A stretch of DNA of 41,572 nt from Haplomitrium mnioides. Taxonomy: Eukaryota; Marchantiophyta; Haplomitriopsida; Calobryales. A program made the position numbers and the translations under genes. Of this stretch, positions 33,011-41,572 are shown in pieces (position 1 is the stretch's first letter; each line of letters opens with the position of its first letter). The notes under the pieces are model-generated. The model was not told the DNA's origin. It searched no databases and was given only the letters and a program-made list of their open reading frames with translations. Where the stretch lies: positions 217,933 through 259,504 of the forward strand of contig JBNGIS010033894.1 in NCBI GenBank assembly GCA_049999725.1, in the 5' to 3' direction.

Positions 33011-34464
33011 GATTAGCAATTGACTCTAAGCCATTCTTAGACTAATAATTAACTCAAACCATTCTTAGACGCACCAAATTGAATTGTGATGAAATGACTT
33101 GAAATAGATTGAGATTGCAACAAGTTAAAACTTTGGCAAATAAAACTTTGTAAAAAAAAATACTTTACTAATAACACAATTTGTTCAAACAGATGCTTAG
33201 GCTCTATCCTCCTTGGGAGGAATGGTCTCATCTAAATCCAAAGGCTGAGTATCTGCAATCTCTAAGGAGTCTTGGCAAGACTCTCCAGCCCTAGATATTA
33301 CGATAGAGTTACCAGTAGCACATACAGTATAAGGCGGAACATGTTCCTTATAGTATACATAAACTATCTATGACTCAATCACATTGGATGGCAAGGAAGC
33401 CATCGTCAAAACCCTCTAAGGAATGTAGATAGACTGACGTCTATTATATTCCACCACGATGCAGTTTTGCATAAGCTTTAAAGCGTAGACAAGTCCTGTG
33501 CCAGACGTAGAGCAAAGATCTAGGATCCAATCTTGGTCTTTAGACAAATGGTCGATGAAAAAATTATAAAGAGCCTATAGCTTGTGATAAACATTTACAA
33601 GAGCATCATCTCCTAGATGTTTACATTTAAAAGAAATTGCAAGACAACTAAAAACACTACGCATGATTTGTCGAGGAAGTCCAATCGAAGGAGCAAGCTG
33701 CAAATTATAGAGCCTCATGCTCCTCTTCCCTTCTTTCGTCCAATAGCCTACAGTCCAATGTTTGTAGGTATGTGCAATTCTAGGACCACCAGAATGGTGA
33801 ATGTTGCTTTTGTCCCTCTAAAAAAACACAAACAAATCAAACATTGCAATCAAAATGCAGGAAAAGGAAAAAAGAGAAATCAAAAACAAAAAATCAAAGG
33901 ACAACTTACCAGATGTAGTGGTCGATTATACAACAGACTTCTGAAAGGGCATCCTTGACGATGCCAAATTGTTGCGACGAATGAATAATAACAAAAGACC
34001 AAAAATTCGATGTTGTAATTGCCGCAAAAGATGAAACCATGTCAAAAACGTCATCTTTTGAAAAGGGTTCAGAATCATCATGCTTACATTCCTTAAGGTT
34101 GTAACTATAAAGAATATCAGCAATAGCCAAAGTGAAACACCTAGGTTTCACAAGGCCCCTCAACTGTTGAGCGTTGGCCTCCTTGTGAACTTGGTAAAAT
34201 GCCACATTGAGACCATCGACATAAGACATTAAATCATCTTCCTCGTCTCTCACAACTCCTTTAGTTGTAAGAGATGCAGCACTGCTTTCCTGCCTTGTTT
34301 TCCACTCTCTAGCCTCTTAGTAGTGGAGAAGAAAAGCAACAAGATAGGAAACTAAGGTGGGAGCCTAGCCTTGATCTTCTGAGGCTTCTTCGACCCCTGA
34401 TTTTTTTCGACCTTTTGCAGCTGCTGTCAAATTTTTAGCGAGTTTCCGTTTGAAAGTTTTGTCC

Positions 34465-34766
34465 CTTTGCACACAAAAAAAAAACAGAAAACATTATAAA
34501 GAGACAAAAAAAATTATATGCTAGAGAGCGACATTGAATTCCATGCATGCATGGACTTCGTATTACATGCGCGCAAGGACTTTTAAGTCCATGCTTGCAT
34601 GGACATCGTAGTCCATGCACGCATGGACTTTGCAGTCCTTGCAAGCATGGACTTCACAGTTCATGCGCACATGGACCCTAAACCTTTTTTCTTACAACAA
34701 ATGACAACTTACGTTAAATTCAGTGCAACTCCATAGAAATGAATGTGGTGTGAAAAGAATAACTTA
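34465..34766 (-). repeat. Intron 2 of copy D with short palindrome array
   Basis: Six units at about a 24-bp period lie at 34540-34680, including GTCCATGCACGCATGGAC and GTCCATGCTTGCATGGAC. This is the smallest and one of the cleanest arrays. Confidence 0.85.
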
Positions 34767-36284
34767 CCAAAAGCTTCTTGAAGCTTGAATAGAATGCAGC
34801 CATCTTGGTCTCCTTAGTGTGGAGAGGGTACTTCTCTCTTGCCTCCTCCCAAGTGCTGCAGTAGATCTCTAAACAAAAAATTTTCACCATAACTGCCAAA
34901 ACTTCATGTCTCTTTGCCTTCCAAGACATCTCGCCCATTGAAAGCTCTCTGACTTCCACCCGGTTCAAAACAGAAATCTTTATCTCATCAGAAAAACCCT
35001 GAAGGGACCTCCAAGGCATCCACTTCATGCCCTCCATTCCTAGCGATCCCTTGGCCTTTGACCGTGTTCTTCTCCAAAATCGAGAAAATACTCTGTTGTA
35101 GATCCTAGAGCTCCCCACTTCAGAATTTGAGCTGGAACCAGTTGTCCTAAGAAGATACCATCTTCTCAAGAGTTGACTTGGGCTTTATCTCCAAGGTTTC
35201 TAGCACCAACTCCCTTTTCAAATTTTGGGATGACACCATCCCCCTTTCCACAAATATCTGATGCCAATATTTGACATTTTGAATAGAGGTTATTTCTAGC
35301 CTATACATGTGGTCGCTATTGTCATCGAAAGCAAAAATGTGGACCTCTATTGGTGTAAAGCCCATGTAGACATAACATATGCAGAGTGATAATGTCAGGT
35401 TCTTCGCTCCATATTTTGTGATCAATAATTGCCTTGCTACAACACTGTAATTGCCTCTCGCAATCTTGTAACAATACTTGTCAGGGTTCCAGATGTTGAA
35501 CTCTGACTTGACCTTTAACCCACACTTCGGGTCAATCACTACTATGAAAAAACTGTGCGTATATTTGCTAGTGAGCATTATTTGCGCTAGAAGCTCAACA
35601 AAATCTTCATTCAATCTTTGAATCTGGAATGGACCCCAGTTGTCCATCCAGATTTAGGAAGATTCAAATTCTCCAACCGTATTGTGATTGTTTCTTCATG
35701 GACTCTGCAATGCTAGATTGCATACTCCATTATCTTTTTCTTGTCTTGCTCAGACATTGTCTAAGGGTTCACCTGTTCCTTTTCTTGAAAAGTTTGCAAC
35801 CCCTTGTGGGATTGCCTTTTTGATCTAGATGTAGGAGCCTGAACTGGCTCCGACTCCGAGTCTTGCCCCGAGTTGCTTGGTGATAAAGACGAGAGGGTAG
35901 CAGATGATGACTTTGTTATAGATTCCGAGGGGGCTAGCTCCTCCTCAATGACCGATGCTGATGCATGCTTTTTCTTCTTTGCAGCTGATTTCTTCTTTTT
36001 TGGAGCCTCAACTAGCTTAGCCTCCATTTTTCTTTTTGGCAAATGTGCATACCACGTGAATTCAGAATGTTGCCGCGCTAGGATGCGACACTAAAGCTTG
36101 AATATTAACACCCTGCTTGGGCTTCAGAATCTTGATGTGGGTGGCAAGTTCAATGAAGTCCCACTCAACGCGCTTTGCGTCTTTGTAGCTATCCACAAAA
36201 TCGGCCAGAAACTGAGTGAACTGAAAATAAAACCAAAAAAATAGTCATAAGTAGGTGTGTTAGACTCAAAATTCACTGCGTGTA

Positions 36285-36735
36285 GGGACTCTAATAACAT
36301 TACGAGCTTGCACTGCACAAGAGAGTCCATTCTTGCATGGACATGGGAGTTCTTGCACGCAGGGACTCCCTTCGTCCATGCATGCATGGGTGATGGGAGT
36401 CTTGGCACGCATGGACCCCGTGTCTCCATGCTCGTATGGACTTTGGAAACCATGCGAGTATGGACTCCCATCGTCCATACGTGCATGGACATAGGAGTCC
36501 AAGCTCGCTTGGACTTTGAAGTCCATACGCGCATGGACATAGGAGTCCAAGCTCGCTTGGACTTTGAAGTCCATACGCGCATGGACATGGGAGTCTATGC
36601 TCGCTTGGACTTTGAAGTCCATGCATGCATGGATAATGGGAGTCCAAGCACCAAGGACTTCGGAATCCATGCACGCATGGACTTCGGAGTCCAGTCGCTC
36701 AAGGACTCCTAAATCTATGCGTGCATGGACTCCCT
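36285..36735 (-). repeat. Intron 1 palindrome array, copy D
   Basis: About 18 units lie between the exon 2 acceptor (36221) and the exon 1 donor (36790). A pair of units (GTCCAAGCTCGCTTGGAC and GTCCATACGCGCATGGAC) is repeated together at about 36497-36625, showing recent segmental duplication within the array. The arms are again complementary despite different sequences. Confidence 0.9.
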
Positions 36736-37263
36736 GCGAGTTACAACTTAGTAAAAAGAAAAACAAAAGAAAAAGGATTTTAGGATTCACCTTACTATCG
36801 TCCTTTGCGGCATGAAGATGCTTCGTAAAAATGTCCCTCTCGTTATACTCGGAAAATCCAAATCGTTTGTGTTTTGCACAATAAAGGGTAATTGAATCTT
36901 GGGACTGCACAAGCAGCCCAATGTTGGCTTTCTTTCCCTCTTAGATCATGGTAATTTGGACCATTAGACCCAAACTGAATTTTTCACCTTCACTGACAAA
37001 AAGGTAAAGATATTGATCAGGGTCTTTCAAAGAACAATAATTTACTCGCCATTTCCACTCAATTTTTTTAGACTCTAGAGCTTTGACACCATCCGAATAC
37101 CTGTACGGCTTTGGTTGACAAGGGTGGGAAACAATTCCTTGAGATACCATTCCCAAGATAATAGAAACAAATCTATTTAGAGGTAAAAAATGTAATAAAA
37201 AAAGTTCATAAATCACTAAAGGCTGGAAATAGCAAAAAACTAAGGAAATGCAAAAACAACTAT

Positions 37264-39650
37264 CAGCCCCCTCCTTCTGGTCTTATCTTCCGAACACCGC
37301 TCTTCGGAAGGAAAAGGCTGACTTTTACGGGTTTCAGGTTCTTTTATGAGATGGCCCCGCTACAAGTTATCAATTTCAAGCCTTAAGGGTGTTCCTTCTC
37401 ACCTTACTGACCTTTCTCCTTATTCAACTCTCTATTCAAACATTCACACACACCACAGAAGCGCCTCTGATCGAATTCCGAAGTATATTTCAGGGATCCG
37501 AAATAGGATCCAGATTCAAAGTTTACAATGCAGGACCAAGTCTTGATATCTGAATTATACAGGGGATCTGTCCCCCTACTGCCTTACCCTCTGAATCTGA
37601 TTCTTGGACCCTTACTGATCTATAAGACCCTACTTACTTCAGATCCGAAGTGTCTCTTCGGAAAATGTAAACACAAGACAAAACTATCTAACCACTGCAC
37701 ACACGACACCACACACTCCGCCAGCGTTCCTCTGACTTGGGCTGATCCTCGCAACACAGTCGTGACCTCTCAACCCTCGCAACACTTTGTAGAGCTAGTC
37801 GCAGCCGAGGAGGGCGATCCGACATGGTAAAGCTGAGCTAGATCCGAAGAAGAATTCCAAGATGAAGAGAGAGAGTAATCTGAAGAGCCTTGACCCTTGA
37901 ATCCGAAGACGACGCAATCCACAAGTGATCCTGAAGACAGAGGCCACGTCACCTGCAAGCTCCTTCGGAACTTCCCCGTTGCCCTCGGAACTCCATAGGT
38001 TGCCACGTATCCTGCCTTCCACGTCATCCGCACTGCGCCGCCCGCCACCGCCCCGCAAAGGGGTAGGCAGACCGTCACCTTGACCAGAGTCCGTAGTTGA
38101 CTTGTCGCTGACTTGCAGGAACCCTCGGACCAAAGTGGAGCGCCACGTAATCCGTCAAAGAACCGCAGGAACCCTCGGACCCCCGTTGAAGGCCACGTCA
38201 TCCGTCGAAGAACCGCAGAAACCCTCGGACCCCCGCTGAACGCCACGTCATCCGTCGCCGCGCTGTCCGACGCCGCCCCGCAAGGGGGTAGGTGGACCGT
38301 CGCCTTGACCAGACTCCAAAGTTGACTTGTGTTGACCGTCTTCCGTGGATGCCACATCATCCGTGAAATATTTCCTCGTTGAGTAAGAAAGTTACCTGTT
38401 GTCACCGCTTCGAATCCCGCTCGCAATAAGAACTGAGGCTTCCTTGACTAACTCCTTGCTCCGCTTGATATAGGAACCATGGCAGACTCCCCGTGTATCC
38501 ACTTCAAACTTTCAGCGCGCCTTGTTGAACTTTGGTCCTTAGCAATGCCGGAACTCCGATAGGTCACCCTTTCGGCTGTTGGTCTCTTGCTTCTTCTTCT
38601 GGCCGGATTGTCGCTTCATCGCCTTTTCGACACAAGAACTAAGGGTGCCATAAACTCCCGTCAAACTTTCAGACCATACCTTGTCGAACTTTCCTCCGCT
38701 TCGCTGGATCAACAATATATCAGCATTTCGCCTTGCTCGCTCTATGTCTGGCCGGGCCCGTGATAAGTCACTGCTTCACATCCTTCCCCTATTCTCCAGT
38801 TAGGCTTTCTATTGGATCTCCGTTAAGAGGACTCTCCACTTAGGGAGGCACATCGGAACCAACTTACCCGGGGCTTCCCTCTTTTCCGCTAAGTCCCGCG
38901 GACTCCCTCGGAATGCCACGTGTCTTTGAGTCCGTGAAGCGCGGTGGGACTGCCACATTTCCGCAGCTCCCCACAGAGTTCCTGAATCCGCAACTAGGAT
39001 CCGTCGATGTTTCGTCCTTCTCGCTTTGCCTCGCCGTCGCCTTAAGGAAACCTCCATGCTGCCGTAATAGTGACCAGGCTTCGCTTTGTCAGTCGCCGCT
39101 TCGCCATCACTTCGGGCCCGTCGGATCTTCCTTCACGGATCCCTATTAAGTGGGGAACCCACATAGGGAGGCTGATCGGATCCCTCCTAACCGGGGATCC
39201 CCATGTAGGGAGGCGGTATCCCATCGAACTCTTCGGACCCGCAAGAGTTGCCACGTCTTCTGTTTCCGCACCGCTCCACGGAATCCTCGGGACTGCGGCC
39301 GTCGGTTAACTTTGCAAGGGTTGTTCTTCCTTAGTTCTGCGCCATTCTCTTTGACTCAAGTTGCAATACGATCGCCTCGAGCTCCTCTCTCTATCAAGCT
39401 ATTGTACTCTTCAAATGGTCACGAATTGAGGATGCACTAGTCGAACAGTTGGCTCCTCCGTTTGGCATCCCGACTTTCACCCTTGTCATGGCTCTGTCTG
39501 TTAAGAATTGCTGCCTTGCGGTTCTCCTCTGCTCTTGTAGGTCCGTTCGCTCTGCCCCGTATTCCTTCTCTCTTTCGATCCTTTCCTTTTTGGTCTTCCT
39601 GGCGCTGACATTTCTCGCTCTTGCCCCCTTTCCTTCATAATATGAATCCG
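37264..39650. other. GC-richer repeat DNA of another family, no gene recognised
   Basis: Composition changes sharply at 37264. Phrases with TTCGGA, CACGTCATCCGT and CTCGGACCCCC recur, and AGGGAGGC-type phrases appear near 38840, 39155 and 39210. Open frames on both strands are short or low in information. It could be LTR or untranslated DNA of a retroelement, but I see no primer-binding site or polymerase motif. Confidence 0.45.
38049..38331. repeat. 50-bp tandem repeat inside a 223-bp spaced duplication
   Basis: Three 50-bp units start at 38118, 38168 and 38218 (GAACCCTCGGAC.. with CCACGTCATCCGTC). Flanking them, a ~58-bp block with CCGCCCCGCAA, GGGGTAGG, GACCGTC and TTGACCAGA occurs at about 38049-38107 and again at 38272-38331. 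Confidence 0.8.
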
Positions 39651-39934
39651 AGTCCGCTACTTCGGATCAGAAGGATGAAGTAACCCGTGCTTATCTTCCG
39701 ATTAGAGTTAATGTGGTGCTTTCCGCTCCTCTTACCACTTCAGACTGGAGAATTATCATCGTTGTCGCTTCTGGTCCCTTGTAAACCGCATTAGCTCATG
39801 TTCCATTGGTTGATATAACTCCCTTTTGAATTGTGAAGTGTCCTCGCGAACACACCTCCTCTTTCTCTGCCTGGTCCCTCTTATCTGTTGTGCTGCTTCT
39901 AGTCTCAAAATTTTGACGAAGTGTACTTTTACAA

Positions 39935-40020
39935 ACTCACACACCCACACATACTCACTCAACAACTCACACAACTACGCACTAGAAAACCCACACAACT
40001 ACTCACTCACTCACTCATCC
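39935..40020. repeat. ACTC/CACA simple repeat
   Basis: An imperfect low-complexity tract of ACTCAC, CACACA and CAACTA words with no coding signal. Confidence 0.75.
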
Positions 40021-40039
40021 TACCACTGCGCACTCTCCC

Positions 40040-40620
40040 CTCTCAGCCTCTTCCCTGGATCCCACACAAAAGTCATGTCTCCCAATTTTGATTTGAGGGG
40101 GGTGCAGGATTCCTGCAGCGACGTACCTTGCTGCAGTCCCTTCTTATTCGTGGAATCACCCTTAGACCTGGGATTCCTCGGTTGGCCCTTTGCCCCTGGC
40201 TTCGGGGTACTCACAACACACCCACAGAGAACAACTGACAAAACAAGTGTAAACATAGGTACTACACACAGGGCCTGTAAAAATGAAACTGTATTCAATT
40301 TTGGAGGTGGCGAGGCTGCTTGTAACAATTTCCTCCTTGTCAACGAGATCCTTCTGCTGGCTTAAGGCGAGCTTTCTCTCAGAATTGAGATCGGGTTCAT
40401 CTTTCGGCAATTTCGGATCCTCCGGGGTGCAACTGCTTACCTTGATTATTGTAGCTTCCGCCACTTGAGGAGGCCGTAGCTCAATGACACTTGGCAATCG
40501 CTTGTCATAACTGCCCTCAATCGGGTATCCCGATGTCAACTCCCTTTTGAGCTCGGGTCCGAGGCTCGACCGAGATGGGTCTTCCGGGTGCTCCTCCTCT
40601 TGTGGGGTTTGACGTTCAGT
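40040..40620 (-). pseudogene. Second copy of acidic/hydrophobic coding module
   Basis: The minus strand repeats, at lower similarity, the last ~150 residues encoded at 41080-40636: E-E-E-H-P-E-D-P, L-G-P-E-L-K-R-E-L, C-T-P-E-D-P-K-L, S-E-R-K-L-A-L-S, then a hydrophobic Y-S-F-I-F-T-G-P-V-C-S-T and a Cys-rich V-S-C-S-L-W-V-C-C. It lies directly downstream of the first copy, so the pair is a tandem duplication. It may be a 3' exon of the same gene or a decayed duplicate. Confidence 0.5.
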
Positions 40621-40635
40621 TGCGCCCTCCCCTTC

Positions 40636-41572
40636 CTACTCCAAGTGGGCCATTTCTTGGCCTCCTAACATGTATACGAATCCTTCCTCCTCGGACTTTG
40701 ACTCTTCCGCCTCCAGCCTTGGGATACTCCCACAACACACACTTACGGAACAAAGGACAACACAAGAACAAACAAAGGTACTGTACACAGGGCCTATAAG
40801 GATACAACTATATGCAACGTTGGTTGCAGTTGGGATGCCTGTTATATTTTCTTCCATGACGGCGAGATTATTGGGTCGGCTCAAGGTTAGCTTCTTCTCT
40901 GGTTCGAGATGAGGTTCAACTTCCGACAACTTCCGGTCCTCTGGGCCGCAATCTTCCATCTCGGATGGCCTCCCCTCCTTCATTTTATGGAGTTCAAACT
41001 CAGTCAAATGGGACATGCTCAACTCCCTTTTGAGCTCGGGTTCAAGGCTTGGCTGACATGGGTCTTGCAGGGGTTCCTCCTCTTGCAGGGGGTGAGGTCC
41101 AGCTGCGTACTCCCCTTCTTGCTCTTGCTCTGCCCCACTTGGGTCTTCTTCTGCAAGGTTGCATTCATCAACAAGGGACATGGCAGCTTCCCACTCCCTT
41201 TTGAAGACTTGCTCTTGCTCTGCCTCACCTGGGTCTTCTTCTACAAGCCTGCATTCATCAACAAGGGACAGGGCAGCTTTCCACTCCCCTTTTTGGGCTG
41301 ACTCAAGGTTAGACCAGCAACAGTCCTCCTTGAATTCTTCATCTATGGGGTGGGCCTCTCCCTCCCGTGTGTCGTTGGTTGTGGCAGGGTAGCTTGCCTC
41401 CTCTTCCAGTTCCTCGTCTGCACAAACTAGCTCTGAGGGGGAGTTTGCAACTTCCACCTCATGGCTGAGATCCAAATCTGTACTTGTTAGGACCATTGGT
41501 TCAGCTTGGTCTTGTGCTGATCCTTCTGCCACAGGTGTCCAATACTCATAGAGCTGGTCCTCTCCCTCATCT
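40636..41572 (-). CDS. Partial acidic protein with hydrophobic C-terminal segment, unidentified
   Basis: The frame is open from the right window edge through to the stop at 40636, so the start lies outside; no ATG is needed within. It encodes over 300 residues. The N-terminal part is Glu-rich (D-E-E-L-E-E-E-A). Two ~27-residue tandem repeats follow, of the form W-(K/E)-A-A-(L/M)-S-L-V-D-E-C and ending E-A-E-Q-E-Q. Then comes an E-P-E-L-K-R-E-L region and a hydrophobic, Cys-rich stretch (C-I-L-I-G-P-V-Y-S-T-F-V-C-S-C-V-V) that could be one membrane segment or retained intron. I do not recognise the family. The long open frame in GC-richer DNA, with repeats conserved at protein level, argues that it is or recently was coding, possibly an accessory frame of a retroelement. 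Confidence 0.5.
   Translation of the reverse strand, partial: DEGEDQLYEYWTPVAEGSAQDQAEPMVLTSTDLDLSHEVEVANSPSELVCADEELEEEASYPATTNDTREGEAHPIDEEFKEDCCWSNLESAQKGEWKAALSLVDECRLVEEDPGEAEQEQVFKREWEAAMSLVDECNLAEEDPSGAEQEQEGEYAAGPHPLQEEEPLQDPCQPSLEPELKRELSMSHLTEFELHKMKEGRPSEMEDCGPEDRKLSEVEPHLEPEKKLTLSRPNNLAVMEENITGIPTATNVAYSCILIGPVYSTFVCSCVVLCSVSVCCGSIPRLEAEESKSEEEGFVYMLGGQEMAHLE

Larger units (their letters stand above)
33197..37150 (-). pseudogene. ParB-like/amino-methyltransferase protein, copy D (all four exons)
   Basis: Exons are 37150-36791, 36220-34768, about 34464-33910 and 33815-33197. Exon 2 shows the ParB-like core R-G-N-Y-S (about 35458-35444) and M-G-F-T-P-I-E-V. Exon 3 has motif IV as D-I-L-Y-S (34118-34104) and W-S-F-V-I-I-H-S-S-Q-Q-F-G. 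Exon 4 begins with the split W/D-K-S-N and ends with F-F-I-D-H-L-S, then D-W-I-L-D-L-C-S-T-S-G-T-G (motif I), then V-V-E-Y-N-R-R-Q. The order IV-X-I marks a beta-class amino-methyltransferase that would transfer methyl from AdoMet to an exocyclic DNA amino group. Motif IV Pro-Pro is not kept. A frameshift in exon 2 and stops (TAG 33577-33575) inactivate it. This is the only copy with all exons and a terminus. Confidence 0.8.
32192..37263 (-). mobile_element. Two-gene transposon copy D, methyltransferase half with terminus
   Basis: The left terminal repeat is at 32192-32230, followed by an AT-rich subterminal zone homologous to 5080-5370, a palindrome array and the four-exon gene. Promoter homology with 26830-26953 stops at about 37263, where GC-richer unrelated DNA begins. 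Left of the terminus is the intron of fragment G, so this copy probably inserted into G. Confidence 0.78.

Noticed and set aside
33617-33958. 113-codon plus-strand open frame
   Set aside because: It is the antisense of methyltransferase exons 3-4 of copy D, which have motif and splice-site support.
37770-38426. 218-codon minus-strand open frame over the 50-bp repeats
   Set aside because: It is driven by GC-rich tandem repeats, other frames are also open, and no domain or repeat-phase conservation is seen.

Overview
The window looks like nuclear DNA from a repeat-rich land plant or close streptophyte relative; I cannot name the species. Pointers are a plant-style Ty1/Copia LTR retrotransposon, a scrap resembling the first EF-hand of plant calcium-dependent protein kinases, introns with GT..AG borders and an ABRE-like ACGTGTC box. 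I see no intact gene, tRNA or rRNA. Almost everything is decayed mobile DNA. Two 100-N gaps (8762-8861 and 12116-12215) are assembly joins.

The dominant and most interesting content is a large two-gene DNA transposon family that I do not recognise as a described one. One gene (copies at about 1590-4454 +, 8601-5420 -, 26954-30180 + and 37150-33197 -) has four exons. It encodes a ParB/sulfiredoxin-like domain followed by a bacterial-type beta-class amino-methyltransferase domain (the N4-cytosine/N6-adenine family). The other gene (about 9058-10843 +, 26499-22267 - and 30940-30190 -) encodes a transposase-like protein of the uncharacterised eukaryotic family that I believe is catalogued as DUF7869. 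In two independent places (around 8602-9057 and 26500-26953) the genes sit back to back across a conserved promoter region with TATA boxes. Their outer 3' sides end in the same ~36-bp sequence in opposite orientation, as terminal inverted repeats would. Introns 1 and 2 of the methyltransferase gene, the intron of the transposase-like gene and the outer 3' flanks carry arrays of an 18-bp palindrome (type GTCCATGCGCGCATGGAC), at a period close to 24 bp in the best copies. The arms of these palindromes covary.

Layout: 1-1590 is unassigned flank with an EF-hand scrap. 1590-5407 is a 5'-truncated methyltransferase half-element whose terminus abuts the broken end of the next copy. 5408-12261 is a divergent element, its methyltransferase gene leftward and its internally deleted transposase-like gene rightward. 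12264-18512 is an unidentified open frame split by a Copia element (12326-18302) with a perfect 5-bp target duplication and a half-tRNA-type primer-binding site. 18513-20539 is unassigned. 20540-30180 is the second divergent element, transposase-like gene leftward and methyltransferase gene rightward. 30181-32191 is a transposase-like fragment with a higher-order intron repeat. 32192-37263 is a methyltransferase half-element. 37264-41572 is GC-richer DNA of another repeat family, with 50-bp tandem repeats and a duplicated acidic/hydrophobic coding module.

My inference is that the DUF7869-like protein moves the element, while the ParB-methyltransferase protein binds or modifies element DNA, perhaps at the palindrome arrays. 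All copies here carry stops and frameshifts, so this window holds fossils of the system; an intact copy would have to be found elsewhere.
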